64,000 nt of DNA, taken from contig NZ_BJNW01000013.1 of assembly GCF_006539885.1 (NCBI RefSeq), forward strand, positions 21,838 through 85,837, read 5' to 3'. Under the pieces are notes generated by a model, which was given only the letters and a program-made list of their open reading frames with translations, did no database searches and had not been told where the DNA came from. Both the position numbers and the translations under genes were made by a program. The DNA is from Kocuria varians (GTDB taxonomy: Bacteria > Actinomycetota > Actinomycetes > Actinomycetales > Micrococcaceae). The first letter of the stretch is position 1. Every line of letters starts with the position of its first letter. This document shows positions 25,638-34,533 of the stretch, piece after piece.

Positions 25638-27008
25638 TCAGCGCTGCAGCAGGTCGCCGGAGATCTGGTCCACGTTCTGCGCCTCGTCCCGGCGGATCAG
25701 CCGCCGCGCGAAGATCGACGAGACCAGGGAGATCAGCGCGAGCGCGAGCAGCAGCAGGGTGGGCCCGAGGGACGTGCCGCCGGTGGCGCCCAGGATCCAG
25801 GCGGCCAGGGCGGGCATGAACCCGGCCACCACGCCCGCAATGTTGGCGCACAGGGCGATGGCCGAGTACCGCACCTTCACCGGGAACAGCTGCGTCAGCA
25901 CGGTGCCCACCGGGGCGTACGGGATGGAGGCGAAGCCGATGCCCAGGACCATGGCGGCGGTGATCAGCGCGGTGCTGCGCGTGTCCACGAGCCAGAAGAT
26001 GGGGAACGCCAGGACCGCCGCGATGGCGTAGCCCACGACCACCACGATGGAGGGCGAGGTCCGGTCCGCGATCTTGCCGGCAATGGTCATGGTGATGATC
26101 TCCGCGACCGCGCCCCACGTGATGGCCGTGAGGATCACCGTGGAGGGCACACCCAGCTGGCCGGTGGCGTAGCTGATCATGAAGGTGGTGAGCACGAAGA
26201 ACCCGGCGTTGCCGAAGAGGTACGTGCCGATGCCCAGCAGCAGCCGGCCGGGCACGGTGCGCACGATCTCGACGGCGGGCAGGCCCTCCTTCACCTCCGG
26301 TGCGGCGGCGCGGGCGGCCTGGGCGTCCTTGTAGTCGTCGGTCTCGTCCACGCGCAGCCGGATCCACACGCCCACCACGACCAGCAGGATGGAGATCAGG
26401 TACGGGATGCGCCAGGCGCCCTCCAGGAACTTCTCCCCGGACAGCCCCACCACGGCGGCCACGATCATCGAGGAGAGGATGGTGCCGGTGGGAGAGCCCA
26501 GCTGCACGACAGCCCCGTAGAAGCCGCGCTTGCCCTCCGGTGCGTTCTCCACGGCCATCAGGGTGGCCCCGCCCCACTCGCCGCCCGCGGCCATGCCCTG
26601 CACGAACCGCAGAGCGGCCAGCAGGACCGGCGCCACGATCCCCGCCGTCTCGTAGGTGGGCAGCACACCGATCAGCGTGGAGGCCAGGCCCATCACCACG
26701 ATGGTGACCATCAGGATGGTGCGCCGCCCGAGCCGGTCCCCGAAGTGCCCGGCAAGCAGCGCGCCCACGGGGCGGGCCAGGAACCCGATGCCGAACAGCA
26801 GGAAGGACTGGATGACCTTCAGCGCCGGGTCCTCCCCGCCGAAGAACAGCGGCGCGAAGACGATCGACGCGGTGGTGCCGAACAGGAAGAAGTCGTACCA
26901 CTCCAGGGACGTCCCCACGTAGGCGCCGATCAGCGCGCGGCGGGCCTTGCGGGGGTTGTGCTCGCGCACCGGGGCGGTCTCGGAGGGGCTCTCGGGCGTG
27001 GGGGACAT
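25638..27008 (-). CDS. MHS-family MFS transporter
   Basis: A 456-residue metabolite:H+ symporter with twelve helices. Signature elements are GTSLEWYDFFLFGT, GHFGDRLGRRTILM, RFVQGMAAGGEWGGA and ENAPEGKRGFYGA. It is intact, unlike the related gene at 6489. The start at ATG 27008 follows AGAGGTCC; the open frame extends 33 codons upstream without a better site. It sits between the acyltransferase and amidohydrolase genes on the same strand and probably imports their shared substrate; that is inference. Confidence 0.88.
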   Translation of the reverse strand: MSPTPESPSETAPVREHNPRKARRALIGAYVGTSLEWYDFFLFGTTASIVFAPLFFGGEDPALKVIQSFLLFGIGFLARPVGALLAGHFGDRLGRRTILMVTIVVMGLASTLIGVLPTYETAGIVAPVLLAALRFVQGMAAGGEWGGATLMAVENAPEGKRGFYGAVVQLGSPTGTILSSMIVAAVVGLSGEKFLEGAWRIPYLISILLVVVGVWIRLRVDETDDYKDAQAARAAAPEVKEGLPAVEIVRTVPGRLLLGIGTYLFGNAGFFVLTTFMISYATGQLGVPSTVILTAITWGAVAEIITMTIAGKIADRTSPSIVVVVGYAIAAVLAFPIFWLVDTRSTALITAAMVLGIGFASIPYAPVGTVLTQLFPVKVRYSAIALCANIAGVVAGFMPALAAWILGATGGTSLGPTLLLLALALISLVSSIFARRLIRRDEAQNVDQISGDLLQR

Positions 27009-27137
27009 GCGGACCTCTGGGTCGGGGACGGCTGGGCGGGCCCGCGCGCTCCCGATCGTTCGCGACGTCGTGACCCTGGTCATGTCACTATGTGACCTGC
27101 TCCGCACCCCGTCAACTGGCGAGGGAAGGCCCCCGCC

Positions 27138-28895
27138 TCAGCCCCGCAGCGTGCGCACGAACTCCCACAGGGTCTCGGCGGCCGCCGTGAGGTTGTGCGC
27201 GAAGCCCTCGAGGTCTTCGCTCGTGTCCCGGCGGTAGTTCACGCAGAGCTCGTAGCCGTCCGTGTGGGTGGTGTAGGTGACCCCGAAGCCCTCGGGCGTG
27301 GTGGGTGCGAAGGCGTAGCGCACGATCCGGTCCGAGCTGCCGATGGACGTGGTGGACAGGAAGTCCCGGCGCATAGCGGCGAGCGCGGGGAGCTCGAAGA
27401 ACGGGGACTCCTCGCCGCGCTGGGCGGCCACGGTGGCGAGTCCCAGCAGGTGGCGGTCCACGCCGTGGGCACTCTTGCACGCCTTGACCCAGGCGCGGTG
27501 GGTGTCCAGCGCGGCGGTGAACTGCTCCTCGGTGGCGGTGCCCTCGTGCAGGGCGCGGACGAACGCCACGGCCTGCTGGGTGACGGGGCGCAGGCACTCG
27601 GTGCGCCCGGCCTGGTACTCGCGCATGTCCACGGCCTCGTAGACGCCACGGGGCCTGCCGTACGTGGCAACCTGGGCGAGCAGCATGATCAGCTGCTGGG
27701 CGGCGTCGTCGCTGATGCGGAAGGGGCGCTCGGCGCGGTGCAGCCGGGGCACGAACACGCGGTGCACGCCCAGCAGGGCGGCCTCGCTGCGGTACGCGGC
27801 GGTCGCGGCCACGAGCTCCTCGCGCAGGGTGGAGTCCCGTTCCCAGGTGAGCGCGCGGGGCTCGGGGGTCTGGGCGGGCGGTTCCTCGTCCGGGATCACG
27901 ACCTCCTGCAGCGCGCCGGCCACCGCGAGGATCGTGGCGCCGTCCACGGTGCTGTGCTCCACGTGCATGGCAAGCCAGTCGTCCTCCAGGCACACCTCGT
28001 ACGTGATGGGCTTGTACGCCCACGCGTGGCCCACCTCGAACGCGGAGCGCTCCAGGTGCTCCACGACCTCCGCGCGCGCCTCCACCACGTTGACCACGAA
28101 CAGCATCCGCGTCAGCCGCTCGTAGACCTCGCGGTTGTGCTCCACCTCGGTGAGCCGCTCCAGCAGGGGCGCGGCCACCTCGCCGCCCAGGTAGGACAGC
28201 GCGCCGAAGGGCAGCTCGGTCTCGCGCGGCTCGTCCCGCTCCACGACGGCCCGCAGCGCCTCGGCCACGGAGCGCAGGGGCAGCGGCCGCAGCTGCGCGG
28301 TGCCGATGGGCAGGGCGTACAGCCTGCCGCGGTGGATCACGCCGATCTCCGGAACGGCGGCGGGGGCCGGTTCCGCCGTGGTTTCCCTGTGCGGTGACGA
28401 CGACGCCGCCCAGCCCGGTCTGCGGATCTCGTCCCGTTCCGGAAGGGGGTGCCTGATGCCTCCCTCCAGGCACTCCCACTGGGTCATGTCCACGGGGTTG
28501 CCGCGCGGATCGACCTCCTGCGGGGTCTCCCGGCGGACCTGCCGCAAGTGCACGGACGCCGCCCGGTACACGAGCTCGGCGGCACGACCCACGCCCGGCG
28601 CCCCGAAGTCCCCGGTGATCTGGAAGCCCACGCTCGTGGTCAGGGGCAGGGGCGTGCGGACTGTGAGGTAGCCGTCCAACCACTGGCAGGAGAGCCAGCT
28701 GCGCCCCTCGGCGTCCTCGGAGCGGGCGAAGCCCTCGAGGGCGGCCTGCAGCCGCGGGCCCTCCTCAGACCCGAACCGCCGGACCTCGGTACGGGTCGCC
28801 GCGAGCGTCTCCGCGTCCACGAGGGGCTCGGCAGCGGTGAGGAAACGCTGAAGCGTCTCGCCCAGAGGCGGCACGGGGAGCGGCTTCACGCTCAT
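27138..28895 (-). CDS. Choline/carnitine O-acyltransferase family protein
   Basis: A 585-residue member of a family that moves acyl groups between CoA and carnitine or choline. The catalytic His314 lies in VEHSTVDGATI, matching the family EHSxxDG motif. The C-terminal FLSTTSIGSSD corresponds to the LSTS substrate motif, and GFGVTYTTHTDGYELCVNYR to the CoA/carnitine end region. The N-terminal LSCQWLDGYLTVRTPLP also aligns with family members. A divergent insert (EIRRPGWAASSSPHRETTAE) lies near residue 160. The family is mainly eukaryotic and patchy in bacteria. ATG 28895 has GAAAGGACC upstream and lies 43 bases from the aminotransferase stop, suggesting one transcript. Confidence 0.87.
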   Translation of the reverse strand: MSVKPLPVPPLGETLQRFLTAAEPLVDAETLAATRTEVRRFGSEEGPRLQAALEGFARSEDAEGRSWLSCQWLDGYLTVRTPLPLTTSVGFQITGDFGAPGVGRAAELVYRAASVHLRQVRRETPQEVDPRGNPVDMTQWECLEGGIRHPLPERDEIRRPGWAASSSPHRETTAEPAPAAVPEIGVIHRGRLYALPIGTAQLRPLPLRSVAEALRAVVERDEPRETELPFGALSYLGGEVAAPLLERLTEVEHNREVYERLTRMLFVVNVVEARAEVVEHLERSAFEVGHAWAYKPITYEVCLEDDWLAMHVEHSTVDGATILAVAGALQEVVIPDEEPPAQTPEPRALTWERDSTLREELVAATAAYRSEAALLGVHRVFVPRLHRAERPFRISDDAAQQLIMLLAQVATYGRPRGVYEAVDMREYQAGRTECLRPVTQQAVAFVRALHEGTATEEQFTAALDTHRAWVKACKSAHGVDRHLLGLATVAAQRGEESPFFELPALAAMRRDFLSTTSIGSSDRIVRYAFAPTTPEGFGVTYTTHTDGYELCVNYRRDTSEDLEGFAHNLTAAAETLWEFVRTLRG

Positions 28896-28938
28896 GGCGG
28901 GGTCCTTTCGGTGGGTGGGGCAGGCCCTGGGGTGGAAC

Positions 28939-30144
28939 TCAGTTCTCGCGCTGGTACCTCTCGATGGCGCTCGCCAGCCGCTCCACGCCCTCGCGGATCA
29001 CGTCCGGGCCGTGGGTCACGAACGAGAGCCGCATGGTGGACTCGTCCGGGTCGTGCGCGTAGAAGGAGGCGCCCGGCACGAACGCCACCCCCTCCGCCAC
29101 GGCGATCTGCAGCAGCCGGGTGGTATCGATCCCGTGGCCCAGGCGCACCCACAGGAACATGCCGCCGTCCGGGCGGGTGATCTGCGCGCCGTCGGGGAGC
29201 ACGGGCTCCAGCGCGGCGTACATGGCCTTCGCCCGCTCGGCGTACACGGGACGCACGCGGTCCAGGTGGGCCTCCACGTCCGCGGTCTCCAGGTAGCGCG
29301 CCACCGCGAGCTGGTCCGGGACCGGGGACTGCAGACCGATGGCCTGCTTGGCGACCGTGAGCGTGAACTGGATGGGCCCCTCGGAGCGCATCCACCCCAC
29401 GCGCACACCCGGCGCGATGATCTTGGAGACAGAGTTCAGCAGGATGGTCTGCGCGGACATCCCCGGCAGGGACGCGATGGGCGGCATGGGCTCGCCCGTG
29501 TAGCAGAGCTCGCCGTACGGGTCGTCCTCCACCAGGGCGGTGCCGGTGCGCAGCAGCACGTCAGCGACCGCGCGGCGCCGTTCCATGGACATGCAGATCC
29601 CGGAGGGGTTCTGGAAGGACGGGATGAGGTACACGAACTTCGGGTCGTGCTCCCCGATGAGCCGCTCCAGCTCGTCCGGGAGCACGCCGTGCTCGTCCGT
29701 GGGCACACCCACCATGTGCGCGCCGTTGAGGTCGAAGGCCTGCACCGCGGCCAGGTACGTGGGACGCTCCACCAGGATGGTGTCCCCCGGGTTCACGAGC
29801 GCCTGGGCCACCACGAACAGCCCCTCCTGCGAGCCCGTGGTCACCTGGATCTGCTCCGCGGTGGTGGGCAGGTCACGGCTGATCCGGAGCGCCGCCTGCT
29901 CGCGCAGCTCCGGCTCCCCCTCGCTGGAGGCGTACTGCAGGGCGCGCTGCGGCTGGTGCTCGAAGACCCAGGCGTAGGCGTCCCGGACGTCCTCGACCTC
30001 GAAGTACGCGGGGTCCGGAACACCACCGGCGAAGGAGATGATCCCCTCCGTGTTGACGACCTCCAGCAGGTCGCGCACCGGCGAGGAGTCCACCCCCGCC
30101 AGTCGGTCGGCGATGGGGAACGAGAAGGTCTCCGAAGTACTCAT
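28939..30144 (-). CDS. PLP-dependent class I/II aminotransferase
   Basis: A 401-residue fold-type I aminotransferase of the LysN/2-aminoadipate or kynurenine-aminotransferase-like group. It shows SFAGGVPDPAYF, QYASSEGEPELR, TTGSQEGLFVVAQAL, PSFQNPSGICM, EDDPYGELCY and the Schiff-base Lys in NSVSKIIAPGVRVGW. The conserved C-terminal Arg is in STMRLSFVTHG. There is no GntR DNA-binding domain, so it is an enzyme and not a MocR regulator. It starts at ATG 30144 and is first in the set aminotransferase, acyltransferase, MHS transporter, amidohydrolase. Confidence 0.9.
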   Translation of the reverse strand: MSTSETFSFPIADRLAGVDSSPVRDLLEVVNTEGIISFAGGVPDPAYFEVEDVRDAYAWVFEHQPQRALQYASSEGEPELREQAALRISRDLPTTAEQIQVTTGSQEGLFVVAQALVNPGDTILVERPTYLAAVQAFDLNGAHMVGVPTDEHGVLPDELERLIGEHDPKFVYLIPSFQNPSGICMSMERRRAVADVLLRTGTALVEDDPYGELCYTGEPMPPIASLPGMSAQTILLNSVSKIIAPGVRVGWMRSEGPIQFTLTVAKQAIGLQSPVPDQLAVARYLETADVEAHLDRVRPVYAERAKAMYAALEPVLPDGAQITRPDGGMFLWVRLGHGIDTTRLLQIAVAEGVAFVPGASFYAHDPDESTMRLSFVTHGPDVIREGVERLASAIERYQREN

Positions 30145-30320
30145 ACCGCCAGTATCCCACCGGCACCGGGGCCGACGGCGTGCGGTCGGGCCGGGTGCGC
30201 GGCGGCCGGGCGGGCGCGGGAGGCCGACCGGCCCGCGGGGTCAGGCCGACGCGCGGGCCCGGGCCCCACGAGCGAGCGGAACGGGCCGCGCGAACGGGGC
30301 GGACGGCGTCGTCGTCCCCG

Positions 30321-31019
30321 TCAGGCCAGGACGTCGCGGCGACGGTTCCGGCGCACCCGCCGGACCACCCACCACGCGAGCGCCGCGAGCACCGTCACGA
30401 GGACCACGCGCGAGAAGACCCCCGCGTACTGCTCCGCGACGTGCCAGTTCTCGCCCAGCACGTACCCGGCGAGCACGAAGACCGTGTTCCACACGAGCGA
30501 GCCCGCGGCACTGAGCAGCACGAAGACGCCGAAGCGCATGCGCTCGACCCCGGCGGGGATCGAGATCAGCGAGCGGAACACGGGAACCATGCGCCCCAGG
30601 AAAACCGTGGCCCGGCCGTGGCGCACGAACCACTCCTCCGTGCGGTCCAGGTCCGCGAGGTCCACCAGCGGCATCCGCGCCACGATCCGCCGCAGCCGGT
30701 GCCGGCCGAGCGCCGCACCGAGCCAATACAGGGCGATCGCGCCCACCACCGAGCCGAGGGTCGTCCAGAAGATCGCCTCCGCAAGGGTGAACGACCCGTG
30801 GCTCGCCGTGAAGCCGGCGAGCGGGAGGATCACCTCGGACGGCAGGGGCGGGAAGAGGTTCTCCAGGGCCACGAGCAGGCCCGCGCCGGGGGCGCCAATG
30901 GACTCCATGACGTCCACCGCCCACCCGGAGATGCCGGAGAGCTGGGAGGCGCCGTCGGGGGCCTCGGGGGAGGTGGAGAGGGAGGAAGGCGTGGCGGCCA
31001 GGGTGGCAGGCAGGGACAT
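30321..31019 (-). CDS. DedA-family membrane protein
   Basis: A 232-residue VTT-domain protein. The re-entrant loop motif is ENLFPPLPSEVILPLAGF, with GSVVGAIALYWLGAALGR, the conserved FLGRMVPVFRSLISIPAGVERM, and a terminal helix before a basic tail (RRVRRNRRRD). DedA proteins are implicated in undecaprenyl-phosphate or phospholipid flipping. The start at ATG 31019 is placed by the first in-frame ATG before the hydrophobic domain. The stop is five bases from a GACGACGACGCCG motif. Confidence 0.9.
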   Translation of the reverse strand: MSLPATLAATPSSLSTSPEAPDGASQLSGISGWAVDVMESIGAPGAGLLVALENLFPPLPSEVILPLAGFTASHGSFTLAEAIFWTTLGSVVGAIALYWLGAALGRHRLRRIVARMPLVDLADLDRTEEWFVRHGRATVFLGRMVPVFRSLISIPAGVERMRFGVFVLLSAAGSLVWNTVFVLAGYVLGENWHVAEQYAGVFSRVVLVTVLAALAWWVVRRVRRNRRRDVLA

Positions 31020-31141
31020 GGGTGTTCTCCGCACGTGGTCGTCAGGGAGCCCACCACGGTACGGGAGCAAACTGCCGTGCGGCTGGGAGCTGCCCGGACC
31101 CTCGGTGAACGTCCGCCGGGGCGATGCGTTTGAATGGGTGC

Positions 31142-31591
31142 ATGCGTCTGTGGTCCGTTCACCCGTCCCTGCTCGACCGCCGGGCCCTCGTGGCCTGCTG
31201 GCGGGAGGGCCTGCTCGCACAGAAGGTGCTGCTCGGCCGCACGAAGGGGTACACGAACCACCCCCAGCTGGAGCGTTTCCGGGCCACGGAGGATCCGGTG
31301 GGCACGGTGGTCGCGTACCTGCACGGCATCGCGGACGAGGCCAACCACCGCGGCTACTCCTTCGACCGCACCCGCCTGGAGCGCCCCGCCGGGGAGTCGA
31401 CGCAGTGCCTGACGGTGACCCGCGGGCAGCTGGCGTACGAGTTCGCGTTCCTGCGGCAGAAGGTGCTGGGCCGGGACCCGGAGTGGGCGGTGTCGACACT
31501 CGAAGGCGTGCCCGCAGAGGACGCTCCGCCCCACCCCCTCTTCACCAGGGTGGACGGTCCCGTCGCGTCCTGGGAGCGGGTCAAGGACTGA
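31142..31591 (+). CDS. Pyrimidine dimer DNA glycosylase (T4 endonuclease V-like)
   Basis: A 149-residue protein of the PF03013 type, containing the MRLWSVHPSLLDRRALVACWRE N-terminal stretch (split by family alignment into the catalytic amino-terminal region), GRTKGYTNHPQLERF, YLHGIADEANHRGYSFDRTR and LAYEFAFLRQKVLGR. The family excises UV pyrimidine dimers with an AP-lyase activity. I start it at ATG 31142, where family homology begins; an in-frame ATG lies at 31124. Ogt follows about 0.9 kb downstream. Confidence 0.8.
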   Translation: MRLWSVHPSLLDRRALVACWREGLLAQKVLLGRTKGYTNHPQLERFRATEDPVGTVVAYLHGIADEANHRGYSFDRTRLERPAGESTQCLTVTRGQLAYEFAFLRQKVLGRDPEWAVSTLEGVPAEDAPPHPLFTRVDGPVASWERVKD

Positions 31592-31642
31592 GAACCCGCA
31601 GGGGTGGAGTGGGTGCCGGGCGGCGGGCCCTATGATCGGCTC

Positions 31643-32398
31643 ATGCCCTCCCGCGCACGCTCCCGACGATGGCTCCGCGCCGCGGGGATCGCCCTCCTGC
31701 TGCTGATCGTCCTGACGCTCCTCGGGTTCCTCGTCTGGGCCCGCACCGGCGTGATGGCCGCGGAACCGCGCCCGCTGCAGGGCGTGCGCTCGGATCCCGG
31801 GATCGCCTTCACGGAGGACGACGACGCCGTGGCGCTGCGGCCCGCGACCACCGTCGCCGCCTCCACGGGGCTGGTCTTCTACCCCGGTGCCAAGGTGGAG
31901 CCGGAGGCCTACGCGGCCCGGCTCTCCGGGCTGGTGACGCAGGAGGGGATGACGGTGGTGATCGTGAAGCCGTGGCTGAACCTCGCGCTGTTCGACCGCC
32001 GGGAGCTGTCCACCTTCACGAACCTGGCTCCCGGGGTGGGCACGTGGATCGTGGGCGGGCACTCGATGGGCGGGGTCCGCGCGTGCCAGATCGCCGACGA
32101 GGAGAACCGAGGCCTGCTGCTCCTGGCCTCCTACTGCGCCTCGAACCTCTCCGACACGACCGTCACGGCGCTGAGCATCAACGGCCGCAACGACGGGCTC
32201 TCCACACCGGAGAAGGTGATGCGCGCCCGCGGCAACCTCCCCGAGGACGCCGAGGTCGTGGAGGTCAGCGGCGCCAACCACGCGAGCTTCGGGGACTACG
32301 GCGCCCAGCCGGGGGACGGCACGGCGTCGGTCCCCGACGACGAGATGACCGGTCTGGTGGCCCGCGAGGTCTCCCACGCGTTCGCCGGGATCCTCTGA
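31643..32398 (+). CDS. Membrane-anchored alpha/beta hydrolase
   Basis: A 251-residue protein with an N-terminal anchor (RAAGIALLLLIVLTLLGFLVW) and an alpha/beta-hydrolase_5-like domain. The nucleophile Ser is in VGGHSMGGVRA, the acid probably in SINGRNDGLSTPEKV, and the His in VSGANHASFGDYG. These domains are often annotated as lipase/carboxylesterase-like; substrate unknown. It starts at ATG 31643. It contains a recurrent 13-mer at 31817-31829, encoding EDDDAV. Confidence 0.8.
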   Translation: MPSRARSRRWLRAAGIALLLLIVLTLLGFLVWARTGVMAAEPRPLQGVRSDPGIAFTEDDDAVALRPATTVAASTGLVFYPGAKVEPEAYAARLSGLVTQEGMTVVIVKPWLNLALFDRRELSTFTNLAPGVGTWIVGGHSMGGVRACQIADEENRGLLLLASYCASNLSDTTVTALSINGRNDGLSTPEKVMRARGNLPEDAEVVEVSGANHASFGDYGAQPGDGTASVPDDEMTGLVAREVSHAFAGIL

Positions 32399-32474
32399 GG
32401 CCACGGGCCCGGGACCGTGTCCCGTCTCCTCGTCCACCCCTGTTCCGCACGACCACCACGGAGGGCGTCCTTTC

Positions 32475-32999
32475 ATGACCCACTTCTCCCAGACCATCGA
32501 CACCCCGGACGGGCCGTTCACCGCGGTCGCCGGTGCCGACGGCGCAGTGCTCGCCTCCGGATGGACGGACTCGGTCGAGGATGTGCTCTCCCGCGTGCGT
32601 CCCGAGCACCGGCCCACCGAGGTGGAGGCCGGGACCGTGACCGCGCTGGACGCCGTCGGCGCCTACTACCGCGGCGAGCACGCTACGGTGACGACGGTCC
32701 CGGTGGTGCTGCACGGCACGGACGGCCAGGTCGCCGGGTGGGAGGCGCTGCGGCGGATCGCTCCCGGCCACCCCCTGACCTACACGGAGTTCGCGGCCGA
32801 GCTGGGGAACCCGCAGGCGGTGCGGGCCGCCGCATCCGTGTGTGCCCGCAACCCGGTGGCGCTGTTCGTGCCGTGCCACCGGGTGCTGCGCGCGGACGGG
32901 TCCCTGGGTGGATTCGCGTGGGGCGAGGACGTGAAGCGGGCGCTGCTGGCCCGCGAGGAACGCGGCGAGCGCCCCGGGGACTCCCGCCCCGGCGCATGA
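32475..32999 (+). CDS. ogt: Methylated-DNA-protein cysteine methyltransferase
   Basis: A 174-residue suicide alkyltransferase repairing O6-alkylguanine and O4-alkylthymine. The acceptor Cys lies in ALFVPCHRVLRADGSLGGFAWG, with the helix-turn-helix LTYTEFAAELGNPQAVRAAA before it. The length fits Ogt. ATG 32475 follows GGAGGGCG. The stop overlaps the next gene by 4 bases (ATGA), so the glycosyltransferase is translated from the same mRNA. Confidence 0.92.
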   Translation: MTHFSQTIDTPDGPFTAVAGADGAVLASGWTDSVEDVLSRVRPEHRPTEVEAGTVTALDAVGAYYRGEHATVTTVPVVLHGTDGQVAGWEALRRIAPGHPLTYTEFAAELGNPQAVRAAASVCARNPVALFVPCHRVLRADGSLGGFAWGEDVKRALLAREERGERPGDSRPGA

Positions 33000-33844
33000 C
33001 GACGGACGGCGGAGTGGCTCGAACGCGGCCGGAGCACGGCGTCCGGTGCAGCGTGGTGATCCCCGTGCGCAACGACGCCCCCTACCTGGAGCGCTGCCTG
33101 CGGGCCCTGCGCGGCCAGACCCGCCCGCCCGACGAGATCGTGGTGGTGGACAACGGCTCCACGGACGCCCTGCCCGCGGTCCTCGCCCGGCACCCCGAGG
33201 TGCGGTGCGTGGTGGAGCCGGTGCGCGGCGTCGCCGCCGCGGCGGCCACCGGTTACGACGCCGCGCGGGGGGACGTGATCCTGCGCTGCGACTCGGACAG
33301 CGTGCCCGGGCCCGAATGGGTCGAACGGCACGTGCGCGTCCTGATCGCGGCGGGGGCGGTTCTCCCCGCGGGCTCCTCCGAGCCTCACGGGGTTCCAAGA
33401 GGCCGGGAGGTCGTGGCGGCGTCAGGGATCGCCCGTTTCGGGCCGCGGCACCCCCGGCTCGGGCGGGTCGTGGGTGCCGCCTACATCACCGCGTACCGGC
33501 TCGTGGCGGGAACCGCGCTGGGCCACTGGGCGCTGTGGGGCTCCGACATGGCCTTCACACGGCAGTGGTGGCAGCAGGTGTCGGCCCACGCGCACCGCGA
33601 CGCCGGGGTGCACGACGACTTCGACCTCAGCTTCCGTGTGCAGCCCCACCAACGCGTGGTCATGGACCCGGGCAGCGTGGCGGTGGTCTCGTGGCGCGCC
33701 GTCGTCTCCCCCGCACGCATCCGCCGGCAGCTGCGCATGGCGGCCACCACCCTGCTCACCAACTGGGCTGAGGAGCGGCCGTGGCAGCGGTGGGGGCGCC
33801 GCCTCACGGCCCGGCGGGCCCCTGGGCAGGGCGGTCCGAGATGA
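32996..33844 (+). CDS. Family 2 glycosyltransferase
   Basis: A 282-residue GT-A enzyme with no membrane segment except a possible amphipathic C-terminus. Motifs are CSVVIPVRNDAPYLERCL, DEIVVVDNGSTD, the metal-binding DSDSVPGPEWVE, and HDDFDLSFRVQPH, where the ED-like catalytic pair lies. The sugar acceptor is unknown; actinobacterial homologues act on cell-envelope glycans. The start at ATG 32996 overlaps ogt by 4 bases, and its stop overlaps the next gene by 4 bases. Confidence 0.85.
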   Translation: MTTDGGVARTRPEHGVRCSVVIPVRNDAPYLERCLRALRGQTRPPDEIVVVDNGSTDALPAVLARHPEVRCVVEPVRGVAAAAATGYDAARGDVILRCDSDSVPGPEWVERHVRVLIAAGAVLPAGSSEPHGVPRGREVVAASGIARFGPRHPRLGRVVGAAYITAYRLVAGTALGHWALWGSDMAFTRQWWQQVSAHAHRDAGVHDDFDLSFRVQPHQRVVMDPGSVAVVSWRAVVSPARIRRQLRMAATTLLTNWAEERPWQRWGRRLTARRAPGQGGPR

Positions 33845-34533
33845 GCCTCGAGAAGACACGCGAGGCCCTCGGCGGGGTGCTGTGCTTCACCGCACTGGTC
33901 GCCGCCGGCTGGTACGCGCTCGAGGGTCGGTGGGTGGACGTGGCCGTGCTGCTGCTCGCGGGGCTCGGACAGGTGCTGGCGTTCGTGTGGTTCCGCTCTG
34001 CGCTGCCACGCGCGGTGGTCTCCCTGGTCCTGCTGACGGCGGCACTGAGCGCGGCCGAGCAGGTCTACAGCGCGATCTGGTGGTGGGACCTGGTGATGCA
34101 CTGCGCCGCGCTGCACGCGCTCGTGTGGTTGTGGTGGAACCGGGTGCTCACGCGGGGTGCCCCGGGCACCGAGCTCACGACGGCGCGGCCGCCCGCCGCG
34201 GCGTCGTCCCCGGCGTTGGCGGCGACGTCGGCGTCGGGAAGAAGCTGCATGCCAGACCGCACGGAGGCCCGGGCGTCCTGCGCAGGATCCCCGCCCTCCG
34301 ACCTCCGCGTCCGTCTCGGCTCCCGCGAGCGCGTCCCCTCCCGGCCGTGGCAGCCGTTCGTGCTCCGCGGAGCGGTGGGGCTCGTGATCGCAGTGGTGTG
34401 GGAAGGCATGGAGCTGCTGGGATTCCTGTTCGTGACGCCGGAGATCCACATCCCGCCGCTGGACACCCTCGGAGACATCGTGGCCGGGGTGCTGGGAGCG
34501 GCCCTCGTGGGTTTCCACCGACGGCCGTGGTGA
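33841..34533 (+). CDS. Membrane protein resembling the YjdF/DUF2238 family
   Basis: A 230-residue multi-helix protein. The helices are interrupted by a soluble Ala/Ser/Pro-rich loop of about 60 residues (around 110-170). Membrane segments include LGGVLCFTALVAAGWYAL, AVLLLAGLGQVLAFVW, SLVLLTAALSA and VGLVIAVVWEGMELLGFLF, followed by PPLDTLGDIVAGVLGAAL. WDLVMHCAALHALVW and the DTLGDIVAG motif recall DUF2238. It starts at ATG 33841, in ATGA overlap with the glycosyltransferase. Confidence 0.65.
   Translation: MSLEKTREALGGVLCFTALVAAGWYALEGRWVDVAVLLLAGLGQVLAFVWFRSALPRAVVSLVLLTAALSAAEQVYSAIWWWDLVMHCAALHALVWLWWNRVLTRGAPGTELTTARPPAAASSPALAATSASGRSCMPDRTEARASCAGSPPSDLRVRLGSRERVPSRPWQPFVLRGAVGLVIAVVWEGMELLGFLFVTPEIHIPPLDTLGDIVAGVLGAALVGFHRRPW

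Noticed and set aside
28894..31635. 913-codon plus-strand open frame
   Set aside because: Crosses the aminotransferase and DedA genes in antisense and contains no domains.
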